Assembly: GCF_040954645.1 (NCBI RefSeq)
Contig: NC_092804.1
Coordinates: 41,445,753-41,509,752, forward strand
Reading direction: 5' to 3'
DNA length: 64,000 nucleotides
Origin: Diabrotica undecimpunctata
Lineage: Eukaryota > Arthropoda > Insecta > Coleoptera > Chrysomelidae
Shown here: piece by piece, positions 1-11,349 of the stretch
How the letters are laid out: each line of letters starts with the position of its first letter
How positions within the stretch are numbered: position 1 is the first letter of the stretch
The notes under the pieces: generated by a model
What the model was told of the DNA's origin: nothing
The model's input: the letters and a program-made list of their open reading frames with translations, nothing else
The model's database searches: none
Translations under genes and position numbers: made by a program

Positions 1-31
1 CCGTGACCCCCCCCCCTTGGATCCGCCACTG
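1..31. mobile_element. Possible terminal end of a DNA transposon lying left of the window
   Basis: Read leftwards from position 31 the sequence starts CAGTGGCGGATCC and runs into a ten-base G tract. Ends of this kind cap DNA transposons in many animal genomes; I say this from general recollection, not from a search. The Penelope-like remnant begins right beside it. Only one end is inside the window, so neither a matching inverted repeat nor a target duplication can be tested. Confidence 0.25.
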
Positions 32-205
32 AGCTGAGGAGGTGAGAGGTCTTACAAAGAAGTGCGTCTGTAGAATCTGTTTTTCTATTAATGAAAGCCT
101 CTTTTATGTTCTGTTATACGTTTGTTAAAAGTTCTACCAGTTTGACCGATGTAAGTTTTTGGACAGTAACCACATTTAAGTTTGTATACACAGCTCATGT
201 TAATG
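32..205 (-). pseudogene. Penelope-like element, GIY-YIG endonuclease remnant
   Basis: The minus strand reads VYKLKCGYCPKTYIGQTGR, followed by a short basic stretch ending in EH. This is the core of the GIY-YIG endonuclease fused to the reverse transcriptase of Penelope-like elements: a hydrophobic VYK strand, a Cys pair, the YIGQTGR signature and a downstream R...H. In a complete element this domain lies at the C terminus and nicks target DNA. Here only about 45 codons are readable before in-frame stops, and no reverse transcriptase is seen upstream (to the right). It is a short dead fragment. It matters because it shows the Penelope group exists in this genome, which bears on the hammerhead-like motifs at 36.4, 37.2 and 42.5 kb. 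Confidence 0.55.
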
Positions 206-729
206 AAATACTATAATTATTGACTGACTTTCTGAACGACTAAACTCCGATTGTTTGTCTGTTTACTATATTTATAACGTATAACTGGTTAGGTTATTAG
301 GCCAACGATGTTATTCTAAAAATACTAAATCTTCAAAGTATTCTTCCGGTAAAGTATTCTTTCCGGTTTTTTATAAATCTTAATTAAATCTTGCCTTGGT
401 AATTAAATTCGTACCGTTTTTCTTGAATCATTTTTTGCTATATTGGACACAAAATGTCCAAATTGTTGATCCACCCAAAGAGAGGCAAATTACAGATGAA
501 ATAAAATTAAGGTGTTCGATACGAATAAGTGGTGGAAAAAGAATGAACTGTAAACATATGAGCCGCTATAGAACGAATCAAAATATCTGACAAAGAAGAT
601 AAAGTTAATATTAATAATTTAAGGATAGTTTTTTCAATAAGGCAAGGGATGGGATAGTGGAAAGAAATTATCCCACAACTCATGTTACTTTGCCTCCAAA
701 TGACAAAAATTTAATAAGTGTTAAAAAAA
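206..729. other. AT-rich stretch without recognised feature
   Basis: I see no coding similarity, inverted repeat or RNA gene here. A 64-codon open frame at 396-590 has no recognisable motif and is not called. Confidence 0.5.
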
Positions 730-2165
730 TTCAGTTATTCTTCTTCTTTTTATGTAGACATGACTGTGTCTGTCTTTCAATGTGCCTCCAGTAAGTTGTC
801 ATTCCATCGTTTTCGTGGTCTTCCTACTGATCGTCTTCCTATTGGGGAACCGTCTCTTGCCGTCTGTACTACTCTATTTGTTGCCATTCGGCTTATATGA
901 TCGTTCCATTCTAGTCTTCTATTTCTTACCCAGTTCTTGATGTTCTCCGTCTTGCATCTACATCGTATATCTGTACTTCTAGTTCTGTCCCATAGTTATT
1001 TGCTATCAATGTTTCTAAGTGTTTTTATCTCTGCTGTTTCTAACATCCTTTTTGTTCTCTCTGTGTCAGGTCGTGTTTCTGCCGCCGCGTATGTCATTAT
1101 TGGTCTAATGACATTAATTTGTAAATTCTGCGTTATATTTCTTTTCCGATAATTTTATTTCTCCATACTGTTTCATTCTCCATACTGTCTATTCACTTGA
1201 TCTTCCACTTCTGTTTCGAGCTTTCCGTATCTAGATAATGTGATGCCTAGATATTTAATCTTCCTCACTTTTTCTATTATATGACTTTCCAGCTTCAATT
1301 TACATCTTAGTCAATTTGCTGTTATAACCCCGCATTTTATTTGTTGGGTAATTTAATATGTTGAATTTTCTGGCGGTTATATTAAATTGATACGTTGTAA
1401 ATTATCTTCACTTTGAGAGAGTAGTCTTGCCTGGTCTGCATAGCAGATTATTTTATGTTGTTTTTCTCTTATTTGGTATCCTTTTTTAGTTCTCCCTTTT
1501 TTTATTACTTCATCCATAATTTGGTTAAGCATTAGAGGACTCAGCGAACCTTCCTGTATTATCCCATTGCCAGTTTCGATAGGGTCAGTTAGTTCTTCTT
1601 CTACTTTTACTTTTATTGTGCTATTTTGGTAGATAATTTTCAATCGTTTTGATTATTCCTAGAGGTATCTCTCTGGTGTACAATAGGTGGATAACGTCCT
1701 TTAATTTTACCCAGTCAAATGCCTTCTTAAGGTCCACGAAAGATAGATATACCGGTTTATTGTATTCTAAGGGTTTCTCTTGCATTTACCTCATTATAAA
1801 TATACCGTCGGTGCAGGATCTTTCCAGCCTAAAACATTGTTGTTCTTCTGCTAGTTTTATAATTTCATTTAGTTTATTTCTTATCACTGTGGCTAATAAT
1901 TTTAGTGTTGTGTTTTAATAAATTAATTCCTCTGTAAATTTCCGGGTTTGATTTGTCTCCCTTTTTGAAGAAAGGTATCAGGATGCTTGATCTCCATTTT
2001 TAATGAATTCTGTTTTGTTCTATTATTGTTTGGATTAGCTTTAGTAGTTGTTTGGTCACATCTGGTCTTCCGTACTTTAGGAATTTGTTTGGTATTCTGT
2101 CCTCTCGTGGTAGTTTCTGTTTTCTCTTTTTTTTTTTTTCCTTAATATTTATTTCTTCATTTGCC
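730..2165 (-). pseudogene. RTE-like LINE, reverse transcriptase and C-terminal tail (family A)
   Basis: Pieces of a non-LTR reverse transcriptase can be read from right to left on the minus strand. The palm region is near 1377-1643, where GIIQEGSLSPLMLN stands where an active enzyme has G(I/V)RQGDSLSPLLFN, followed by a damaged CYAD box (CYADQARLL). Further on, at about 720-1150, comes the tail with MTYAAAETRPDTERTKRML and GRRSVGRPRKRWNDNLLE. It then runs into an AAGAAGAAGAA-type 3' end near 730. Stops and frameshifts break it throughout. The plus-strand copy at 3.9-5.15 kb shares the tail wording and the GAA-rich end, so the two are one family. Assignment to the RTE/BovB side of the LINE tree is inference from the tail motif. 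Confidence 0.7.
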
Positions 2166-2787
2166 ATCAGCTCTGGTTACGGCACCCCTCGTTGCTCTCA
2201 CCTCTGGTTAAAATTAAGTTAAAACTAGAAAATAAACAGTCACTCATATTGTTTTGCTAACAATTACAGTCGTATAGGAGTTTCTTAACCAGCAAAAAAA
2301 CTGGTATTGTTTTTAAGGCTAGATATAATCTAGCTTATCTATGACTGCTATAAAGCAACGAATTAGCATCATTAATTGAAAAATATTTTGATGATTTCTG
2401 TGGGGTAGATATATCCATAGAGTTCAGATAATAAAAGAGTATTTCAGAAGTAAAAACATAAAAGTTTTCCACTGTAATTTCTAAACTCCAGATTTAAATC
2501 TAACCCGAGATATCTCATGGCGTACCTACCGTATCTCAAATAATGAACCCAAAATATTTCGTTCTTTGCTATGTATTGAGAATTTTAACGGGTACTTTCT
2601 TTTCTTTGCATCTGCATTTTCGAGATTTACGTATTGATATGTTGTACTCGTTACAGGTTACAGCATGTCTCTAGTATGTGAAGGTCCAATGAGTTGTCCA
2701 ATGTATCATCTTTGTATATGAACGACGCTTATGGTAAACAGTTTTTTGTCTGACAAATCATTTTGAGACTTTACGTATATTGAGTTT
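2166..2787. other. Stretch without recognised feature
   Basis: AT-rich sequence with no repeat pair or coding similarity that I can support. Confidence 0.4.
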
Positions 2788-3186
2788 TTGAAGATGGATT
2801 TAAGAAACGACTCGAAGGGCAGTTTTGTATTAGACGAATCTGGAAGTTCTGACAGCGAGGATAAAAGTGAACTGTTATCAAATGACTCTGAATTGAATCC
2901 AGACAATGGCAGTGAAACTAACTTCTATCAAGAAGCAAATAAACACCAATGTACAGTGATGAAATGCGAGTATCTTTTGCAATTACATTCCTACATAGCT
3001 TGGTCAAAAAGCCAGTGCAATGGCTTTATTGGTGACACAAGTAAAATATTTGTAATTAAAAATCACTGTTTAGCCAAAGAAAACTTTTATATTTTATCGG
3101 TGTTAGCTCATCTTTTAATACCAGCTCGCACATACGTAAACGGTTCTACAAGAACCCAGAGAACACAAGAACAGATTTGGCAGTAG
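2788..3186 (+). CDS. Hypothetical open frame with acidic Ser/Asp N terminus
   Basis: This 132-codon open frame has a strongly acidic, serine-rich first 45 residues (SGSSDSEDKSELLSND), then a stretch with four cysteines and no family I recognise. Its last 25 codons overlap the start of a LINE tail, so the frame is at least partly composite. Acidic N termini occur in piggyBac-type transposases, but nothing of a piggyBac catalytic domain follows. It may be a chance frame or a degraded transposon N terminus. Confidence 0.2.
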   Translation: MKMDLRNDSKGSFVLDESGSSDSEDKSELLSNDSELNPDNGSETNFYQEANKHQCTVMKCEYLLQLHSYIAWSKSQCNGFIGDTSKIFVIKNHCLAKENFYILSVLAHLLIPARTYVNGSTRTQRTQEQIWQ

Positions 3187-3420
3187 AAGGTCGAAGATTG
3201 ATATGAACATCTCCAACACGAGGGGCAGACCAAATTAAGACTCTGGTGGGAAAATCCCAACATGAAGCCGTCCATATGGCACAGAATCGCAGTTAATGGA
3301 GACAACAAACGAACAACATTAAGAGTGTCACCACGCCCTGAAAAGGGCTCAAGGAATGAGAAGAAGGATAAAAACACACAGAAAAGATCGACGATCAAAA
3401 ATAAAGAAAAAGCTTAATAA
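3110..3420 (+). pseudogene. LINE C-terminal tail, family D
   Basis: The stretch encodes a degraded RGRP...GGK...AQNRS.WRQQT tail and continues into a purine-rich end. The same sequence recurs inverted at 9052-9215, with long matching words around ATGGAGACA and AAGGGCT(C/T)AAG(G/A)AATGAG. Both are 5'-truncated 3' ends of one LINE family, the usual product of incomplete target-primed reverse transcription. No reverse transcriptase core remains. The clade is not determined. Confidence 0.5.
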
Positions 3421-3904
3421 AAATGAAGTTATATATGTAAATATATAAAATATAGAAAATAAATGCTAGACCAGATCATTACACGCTTATTTTTAAATGA
3501 CATCTAATATTTCCATTTCGCATCGTAAATCCCGCAAAGAAAGTCGAAATAAAATAAACCAACCAAACCTAAATAATAGCTACTTAGTCCTAAATTAATG
3601 TACTTATTAAATATTCTAGGATATAATGGAGCTTGCTAATGGCCGAAAGCCGACTATTTTAAGTGGTATTGCTTCCCGTGAGACTAATGTTGCAAGTTAC
3701 CAGCATATACGCTAACAAAAAATTGTAGCATACAGATTACACGTGATATAATATGTATAAGTAAATTGATCGAGAACAGTTCCTTTTAAAAACAAACTCT
3801 TTATATTATAAGGGACAAATAAACAATCTTTTTCCGGGCATAGAAGAGATAAATAGATATTAAGCGTTATTTTGTAAATTGTGAACTTAATAATAATAAC
3901 GTAC
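3421..3904. other. AT-rich gap
   Basis: Nothing recognisable; this is spacer between two LINE remnants. Confidence 0.4.
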
Positions 3905-5153
3905 CTGAATTAAGACACGAAATAGAAATCAGTTTTCAGGAAGTAGAGATAGCCATGTATTCACTCAACAAGAGAAAGTCATCAGGACCAGACGGAATAA
4001 CCAACTAGCTCCTAAAACACGGAGGAGATAGTATAACCCTAGAGATGACAAAACTTATACAAAAACTAATACTACACTGAAAGAAACCAGACGCATGAAG
4101 AAACAGCATAATGATACCAATGTTCAAGAAAGAATATAAAGAAGACCCAACAATTATAAAGGTATAAATCCACTGAACACCGCACTTAAGCTTACCACAA
4201 CAGTCCTCCCAACCAAATCAATAAACTAACAACTAACAACAGGCAAAGATAAATGAAAAACTAACACGGTGTATACCAGTACAAAGCGGATTCAGACAGG
4301 GTGACTCGTTAAGCCCACTTCTCTTTAATATAATAATGGACGAAATAATACAAGCAGTACGTAAAGGTCATGGTTACAGAATAGGGAAACAAACAAATCC
4401 AAATATTATGTTATGTAGACGACGCCGCATTAATCGCCGAGATAGAAGACGAGCTCCAAAGATTAACACATATCTTCAATACAACAGCCAAGAAATACAA
4501 CATGATAATATCAGCAGAAAAAACCAAATGTATGAATCTAAATACCCACTACGATGTAAAATCGAAATTGATGGGAAAATAATAAAGCAGGAAACAAGGT
4601 TCAGATATCTGGGAATAGATATAACTAGTTACTGATATGTTGAAGAAGAAGAAGGACAACAAGGCTTAAAAGCAAGTAAAGCGGCAGGATCTCATAATGA
4701 TACAATCTGGAAGAACAAATACCTAAGAAAAGACACAAAAACAAGAATCTATAAAACAGCAATTAGACCTATATTAACATACAGGACGGAGACAATACCT
4801 GATACATCTAAAACAAGACGACTACTAGAAACAGCAGAGATAAAAATACTTCGATGAATATCAGGGAAAAGTCTGTTGGATAGGAAGAGAAGTAAAAACA
4901 TAAGAAGAGCATGCAATATAGAAGACATAAATGGATGGGTGACAAAACGGAATCAGGAGTGGAACGAACACACTAGTAGAATGGCAGAGGATAGGATAGT
5001 ACAAATAGCACGAGATAAGTCACCAAATGGACGAAGAAGTATTAGTAGACCAAGAAAAAGATGGTGCGATAATTTATACAATTTGGGAGGCTAATATTGA
5101 AGAAGAAACTGGCTTTAAAGCCTACATACAAGAAAGAAGAAGGAGAAGAAGAA
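3905..5153 (+). pseudogene. RTE-like LINE, reverse transcriptase and tail (family A)
   Basis: The remnant starts inside the reverse transcriptase fingers (SLNKRKSSGPDGITN), passes the palm motif SGFRQGDSLSPLLFNIIMDE (about 4280-4350) and a frame-damaged YVDD-type box, then RFRYLGIDI (about 4600). It ends with ILTYRTETIPDTSKTRRLLE and GRRSISRPRKRWCDNL, followed by a GAAGAAGAA-rich 3' end at about 5131-5153. At least three frames are needed to follow it, and several stops interrupt it. It is the plus-strand counterpart of the remnant at 0.73-2.17 kb. The endonuclease and any ORF1 are missing, so it is 5'-truncated. Confidence 0.75.
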
Positions 5154-5825
5154 CTTAACCTCAGTGTGGAAAAAATTTCTCTCACACTTAATTAATAGTA
5201 AAGAAACTGTTACAGACGTCTTTAATTAAAGGAAAAATAATCAATAATGAAGTATATCTTCATTATTTTTGATTAAAAAGTTTTATATGTAAATTTTGAT
5301 AAATTTCAAACATTTAAACCTTTGTTTTAATTGAATGAATTAACAAGAAGAGTATTTTTAAAGTGTGTAATAATTCCTTGCTGAATACTTTTAGCGTACA
5401 ATCTCTTAATATAAGTTACTAATTACATAAATGCTGTAAGTACAATGTTTAACTTCCGTCAAAATCTACGAAGTATCATTACAAAAAAAGGGATTCCGTT
5501 ATTTAAAAAATATTTTTTTTAGTTGTTTTTAAAAAGTTTCATCATGCACAATTTTCATTAAAAATTTAAACCTGTTAAATCTATTTCTAATAAAATTGAA
5601 ACTCATAAAATTATAACAAAAGCACATAAAAGTAATTGTCCTCTAATCATGTTCAATGCAGATTATTTCAACAACGTATAATGTCTCTTTATCTATTTCT
5701 CTGTCGATCTATTTGTCCATCCTATCTTATCTTATCTCTGATGATTTGTTCTGTTAATACATAATAACCAAATACCAAATAATAACCTTTTAAGCAAAAT
5801 CCAAAAAAGGTTACGCATATTATTA
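5154..5825. other. AT-rich gap
   Basis: No gene or repeat pair recognised. A short run of TATCT/TCTAT repeats lies near 5700-5740. Confidence 0.4.
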
Positions 5826-5827
5826 TA

Positions 5828-6162
5828 CACTGTGTGTCAGCCAAATGGAATAAATTAGCTAATAAATAAATGAAGAATTATTTGAAAAAACGGTCGAATA
5901 CGTCGATTAGTATTTATAGTTGCGCATTTTTTTCCATAATAACTTTTTATACGGGGTGTATCAGGTAACGGTGGTCAATACCAACTTGCTTATTTTAAAT
6001 AGAACATCCTGTATATTAATTGATTTTTAAATTCCTCAAATCATTCTAAACATTTTTTGAATGCAATGTCCTATATCTATCTTTGAGTGTTTTGGAAATA
6101 TTAAGTAAAGTGCAAAAATTCACATTTAGAAAAGAAAATTATTTATTTGTCGAAAGTTGCTA
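5828..6162. repeat. Left terminal inverted repeat of the 5.8-7.8 kb mariner-type element
   Basis: It pairs with 7445-7778. Inside it, at about 5950-6020, is a smaller near-palindromic unit bounded by ATACGGGGTGT and ACATCCTGTAT. The same unit occurs in the right repeat at about 7594-7663. Confidence 0.85.
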
Positions 6163-6337
6163 CCACTATCTTGCCATTTAGGTCTTGGTAATGATAAAGT
6201 AAGTAAAAACTGTTTAAGCAAAACAAAAACAAAAAATTTATTACTTTGGTTTAAAACGCCAATGTTTTATTGTTTCATGCCAGAAGTAGTTGTCAGTGCT
6301 ATAGTTGTTTGAATTTCATTAACCGCAAGTCAGAAAA

Positions 6338-7395
6338 ATGGTTCATTTAACAGAAATGCAAAAAGCTACAATTAAAGAGATGATTGGCTATGGAGATAAA
6401 ACACAGGCGCAAATGGAAGTAGCTCGTTTATTTCACGAAGCATTACTGATTTGCCGTACATATCTCAAGAGACAATTAATAGAGAAGCCATTACACGTGC
6501 CGGGCCATGTTATGAAGGTAACAAAAGAAGCTGCAAATGCAATAGGATACCAAATTGGCTGTTATGCTTGAGTTTGAGGAACACCCACATACATCTACTC
6601 GAAAAGCAGCCCCAGTCCTCGATATTAGCTATTCATCGCTTATTCGAATATTACAAGAAAACAAAATGTATCTCTATAAAATTATACACACTCAGGAGCT
6701 CATGGAAGATGATTTTGACAGGAGAACGAATTTTTGTGAACAAATGTTAGACAGCGATGTGATCCAATTAGAAGATGTTTTGTTTTCTGATGAGTGTACC
6801 TTTACTCTTCACGGTCATGCTAATTGGCAAGATTTCCGCTATTGGTCCAGGAAGAATTGTCACTGGATGAGAGAAGACAATACTCAATACCCTGAGAAGG
6901 TTAACGTGTGGGCAGGAATTATTGAAGATCAGATCATAGGTCCCTTTTTCATAGATGGCAATTTGAATGGCGACAATTATTTAGCATTGCTCCAAAATAA
7001 TGTAGTGCCAACGTTGGCCAACTTGTATCCTGATTCAGGAAACCCACAAGTTCCAGCGAATATAATATGGTTTTAACAAGATGGAGCACCACATTACTAC
7101 CAAATCCATATCCGGCAGTACCTCAACCAAATATTTCCAAATCGGTGGATAGGGAGGCGAGGATCGATGGAATGGCCACCACGCTACCCCGATTTGACGC
7201 CATTAAATTTTTTCTTATGGGGATATGTGAAAAGTATTGTATACAAAACTAAACCCACTGACTTTCGAAGACGAATAACGCTTGCGATTAGATCGAACAC
7301 ATTGCGAGATGTTGAGTAACGTTAGAAGATATTTCTATTCACGGTTAAGGTGTTGCAAAGACGTTCGTGGGAAGCATTTTGAACATCTCTTACAT
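6338..7395 (+). pseudogene. Tc1/mariner-type transposase (DDE_3 fold), broken
   Basis: The frame starts MVHLTEMQKATIKEMIG, a likely N-terminal helix-turn-helix region, and shifts frame near 6550. It then carries the catalytic core. The first Asp is in LFSDECTFT (about 6786), the second in WF*QDGAPHY (about 7080), and the third in PPRYPDLTPLNFFLWG (about 7195). About 36 residues separate the second and third acids, giving a DD(36-37)D-type spacing rather than classical mariner DD34D. A TAA replaces the expected Gln just before QDGAP, and a second frameshift near 7315 precedes the last ~25 codons (FYSRLRCC...GKHFEHLL). The enzyme would cut and paste the flanking element. It cannot be functional as read. 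Confidence 0.85.
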
Positions 7396-7444
7396 TGACA
7401 TTATTGTTTAGATTTGTATTACTTAGAAGTTTTTGAATATGTTT

Positions 7445-7778
7445 TAGCGACTTTCGACAAATAGATAATTTTCTTTTCTAAATGTGAATTTTTGTATTTT
7501 ACTTAATATTTCCGATACAGTCAAAGATATGTATAAGACATTGTATTCAAAAATGTCTAAAATTATTTGAGGAATCTAAAAACTAATTAATATACAGGGT
7601 ATTGTATTTAAAATAAGCAAGTTGGTATTGACCACCGTTATCTGATACTCCCCGTATAAAAAGTTTTTATGGAAAAAAATGCGCAACTATAAATACTAAT
7701 CAGCGTGTTCGACCGTTTTTTCGAATACTCACTCATTTATTTATTAGCTAATTTATTCCATTTGGCTGACACACAATG
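7445..7778. repeat. Right terminal inverted repeat of the 5.8-7.8 kb mariner-type element
   Basis: Reverse complement of 5828-6162 with scattered differences. It ends at the TA at 7779-7780. Confidence 0.85.
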
Positions 7779-7780
7779 TA

Positions 7781-9051
7781 TATAATTGATGACAATTTTA
7801 ATAATATTTAAATACTACGAATAAATTTAAAAAACGTCAGTGAAAATTCATAAAGCTTTCGGATTAATTTTTCATTTCTGACGTTAAAATTTAGTAGAAA
7901 ATATGGAATATGTTTATATTATGTAAACATTTCCTACTACCACTTTTTCATAAAGAATATGTCATCCAGCGGCAACACTTTTTTGTTAAAGCTCATTTAA
8001 AAGCTGTTAATTTCCAGCCTCATAAATTTCGCATACGAACTTATTCCGATCTCTAATGAACAGTAGGAATAGGGCAACAAATAATAAAAAGTCCCGGCAG
8101 AGAACACAAAAAATAAAAGGGTCGCGTCTGGCAGCCAGTAAAAATCCCATTAGCCATTCAACGTGCACGTTCGTGTTTTCGTGTAAATTTAAAAATATAA
8201 AATTGGTATTAGCATATTGCTGAATTATGCAATAAGGGAATAAAAATGAATAACATCCTGAAGGTAATTAGAACGGGATAATTTGATTGGGTATAATTGT
8301 TCGAGTTGGATTCATAAATTTAAAGACCGGGTAAATTAATACACAACGCAATTATGAACCTTTTCGAACTTCAGTAACTTAATAATGCATTCCTACACCA
8401 TATGTTTATTCTGTCGACCTGTACTTCAATATTTTGGAAAAATTCGTTCCAGTTAGAGAACGATAATAGTACGGATGACTGTTAGCGTTTATTTACATAA
8501 ATACAAGTATGACCGCTCCATTCTTCAAGCAGTGACTATATGGGATCTATGTGGATTTTTACCACTACCATCTATTTAGAAACAAATTTTACAAGTGAGC
8601 CAGAGTATATACCCCACTAGTAAGGTAAGTTCCATAGTAAGTTTTGGGAGAGAGTTTCTAGCGCCAAATGCGGACGGACCGAAACTAATTTCATTTGGCG
8701 GCAAATTCAAAATGAAGGTTCTGAATTTTAGGCGGCAAATTTAAAGAATATGCTCTAAAATTTAAGCGCCAAAATTCAAAAAGTATGCTTTTAATGGAAA
8801 ATAAAATATTCTTAAGAAAAATAATAAAAACTTATTCTATCCCATAAAATGTATTCTCTTTATCCAAAAATATAATATACACTTACGCATTTTTATACAT
8901 AAATGTATAACATAATACCAAATAGAGTATATATTATGGTACAGGAATGTTTTTATTTAATATTTTATGACTATATCTGTTTTCCATTGCATTAACAAAC
9001 CAAAGTATAATTTATATAATTTTCTTTGGTAAAGTATTGGCAACAAATATC
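7781..9051. other. Long stretch without gene
   Basis: AT-rich. At 8650-8790 short words related to GCGCCAAAT and GGCGGCAAATT recur about four times within 130 bases; I cannot assign them to a family. No coding similarity was seen. Confidence 0.4.
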
Positions 9052-9215
9052 CTTCTTCTCCTCATTTCTTAAGCCCTTGTCAAGGTGTGGGTTGGAATAC
9101 TCTAAATATTGTTAGCTTGCTGTCTCCATTGGCTGCAATCTTGTACCTGATGGACAAATTCATGTATGGATTTTTCCACCAACCTTTATTTAATCTTCCC
9201 ATCGTTTTGGAGGTC
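9052..9215 (-). pseudogene. LINE C-terminal tail, family D, inverted copy
   Basis: On the minus strand the sequence reads a degraded GRPPKRWED tail and the same non-coding end as 3187-3370 (+). Similarity is easy to see over roughly 150 bases. No upstream reverse transcriptase is recognisable to the right, so the copy is strongly 5'-truncated. Confidence 0.5.
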
Positions 9216-9849
9216 TTCCTTTTTATAAACAAATATAGATGCCTCTATATTCATTAGTACTGGTTTGTTATAAGTTCCATACCTTCTCAAATACTCTTCC
9301 TTAAAAAACCATTTAAAGGACCATCTGTAGATAATAAAGTGTAAATTCTGGAATTTCTGTGATCTTGCTCTTCAGGATCATCACAACTTAGCATGTAACT
9401 ATTGCTGAGAAGTAGAAGGTCCATGAAAATCTATAATAATGAAATATTAATAAAATAAAGAATGTATGACTTTTTTATAAAATAAGGCAAATTTTAGGAA
9501 TGCAATTAAAATAGTTAGGAGTTTTTTTATAAAATATGACAACTTTTGAAATGCAATAATATTAATAGTTAAGAGTTTGAATTGAATGATTTTAAAATAT
9601 ATGTAGTATTTAAATAAAAAATTCATGTTGCTTAAGATTCAAAGGTAATTTAACTACAAAAGCAAAATGTACAAAATAGTATCGAGTTTGTATTTACTAA
9701 AAAAGTTTAGTATAATTAAGTGCTGTTCTTACCTGATGCTTGTAAAAATAAACTAATTATCCTCAGAATGTTAAATAGCATTTTATCCAACTTTCACTTT
9801 CACCCATCAACAAAAAATATGGTTTTAATTTTTTCGATTTGGAATACTA
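9216..9849. other. AT-rich gap
   Basis: No supported feature. The part next to 9215 may belong to the same LINE but does not read as protein. Confidence 0.35.
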
Positions 9850-10720
9850 TCATCATCAGTTTCATTACCGCTTGTTATGAGCCAAAGCCTTCTTCAGAAC
9901 ACACCTCCATTCGCCCCTGTCTCTGGCAACTCTTCTCCATGCTTTAACTCCGATGGATTTTAGATCATCCTCTGTGTTATCTTGATACCTAAGTTTTGGT
10001 CTTCCTCTTGCTCGTCTTCCCACTGGTCCTCTTCGGTCGAAAATTTTTCTGATCGTTGCATCTTCATCTCGCCTAATTACATGTCCTATCCATCGAAGGC
10101 GTGCTAATTTAATACATTTTACAACATTAGGTTTCCCAAAATTTCTGTATAACTCAAAGTTGTAGCGCCTACGCCACAAACCCTGTTCTTGAACTTCTTC
10201 ATATATTTTCCCTAGAATTTTTCTCTCGAAACTTTTAAGCAATTCTTGGCCGTTCTGTGTAAGTGAACACGTTTCTGACCCTTATGTTACATTAGCCTTA
10301 TTACTGTTTTATATATGGTACCTTTAATTTTTCTGGGTAGTTTTGGGGCCATCTATTTCCTCAAGTCATAATAGCACTTATTAGTAAGCACTATTATTCT
10401 TTTAATTTCTTCGCTGACATTGTTGTCTTTGGTCGGCAGCGAGCCCAGGTAGACGAAGTTGTCTACACCTTCCAGTTCCAGATCATCAATTAATAGTCTA
10501 GGTATCTGGTTGCCTGATCTAGTACAATATAATGTATGTTTGCTGTGCGTTTATTTTTCCCATTCTCAGTGCAGACGCCCTGTTACCCATGTTACAATAA
10601 ATTCTTCCTATTCATTATCCATATCTACTTCGTTAATGTCCTGAACTTCTTTTAAGACACTGTTTCTAGGAATGGTTGTAATAAGATCACTTACTGTACT
10701 TTTTACCAAATGCCGGATAC
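9850..10720 (-). pseudogene. LINE reverse transcriptase C-terminal half (family F)
   Basis: The best frame (9865-10242) gives a 125-residue C-terminal module: SFERKILGKIYEEVQEQG, then LARLRWIGHVIRRDED and GRRARGRPKLRYQD, ending at KKALAHNKR. Further right on the minus strand one can still read DDLELEGVDNFVYLGSLP, the thumb-side FVYLG motif of non-LTR reverse transcriptases. The palm with the catalytic aspartates is absent. The 3' end finishes in a short TGATGATGA run at about 9846-9856, as RTE-type LINEs often do. It is 5'-truncated and interrupted by stops near 10250-10350. Confidence 0.65.
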
Positions 10721-11349
10721 CTTCGGAACGTATGAGCGCGACTATTTATTCCTGAGTTTTTCTCCTGTTTCCATCTTATGCTTCCTTCAGTATTAAAGTT
10801 ATTATTCGAAGTCATGGAAGTGATAAATTTTATTGATTTCATGAGCATCATAAAAAATGATATAAACTGCGCAGCGTTTATTTATTTAACAGATTTATAG
10901 AAACTGACTTCATTTAGGACAAAAAACAAAAGTTTTATAAGAAAGCTGCACGTTTCACCTTTAAAATGTATTTCAATTTTTGTCGATAAAATGCTCTGAT
11001 CAAAAGATATCAAATTTTTACCGTCAAGTTGTATTTGAGATTGAAAATCATCGGTTGCTTTAATCGTTGTTTCTAAGAGAACGGTTCATTCTACAAAAAT
11101 GTGCTAATAAACATTATTATTTAAAATTATCTTAGCTATATTTTTACTCAAAACTTTTTTTCTACAGCGTACAGATTTTTGATAAATCGATTTTTTTCGC
11201 CCTCCTCCCCACCCCCCTTTTTTAAGGGAAAATCTTGATGTAAAAGTGGTAAACTTTTTTGTAACTTTTTTGAGGTCTTAAAACTGGTATTCTTAGCAAA
11301 ATTCAGCTTGTTTGTACGTGTTATAGATGTTATAGGTGTTGCTTGATGT
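10721..11349. other. AT-rich gap
   Basis: No feature recognised; a pyrimidine-rich run lies at about 11190-11222. Confidence 0.4.

Larger units (their letters stand above)
5828..7778 (+). mobile_element. Tc1/mariner-superfamily transposon with ~335-bp inverted repeats
   Basis: Both ends read inward CA(C/T)TGTGTGTCAGCCAAATGG and sit between TA dinucleotides at 5826-5827 and 7779-7780, the expected TA target duplication. The terminal inverted repeats are unusually long (5828-6162 and 7445-7778) and still highly similar, differing by scattered substitutions and a few short indels. The interior holds a broken transposase in the plus direction. Element length is about 1.95 kb. The high similarity of the ends against the broken coding region suggests moderate age. 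Subfamily is not assigned. Confidence 0.88.

Noticed and set aside
2788..3000. Acidic N terminus as a piggyBac transposase start
   Set aside because: No piggyBac catalytic or zinc-binding sequence follows, and the frame runs into a LINE tail.
9846..9890. CTGATGATGA...CGAAAA on the minus strand, resembling a hammerhead core
   Set aside because: It sits at the 3' end of a LINE that ends in a TGATGATGA run, helix II would be three weak pairs, and no palindromic helix III or cleavage base lines up.
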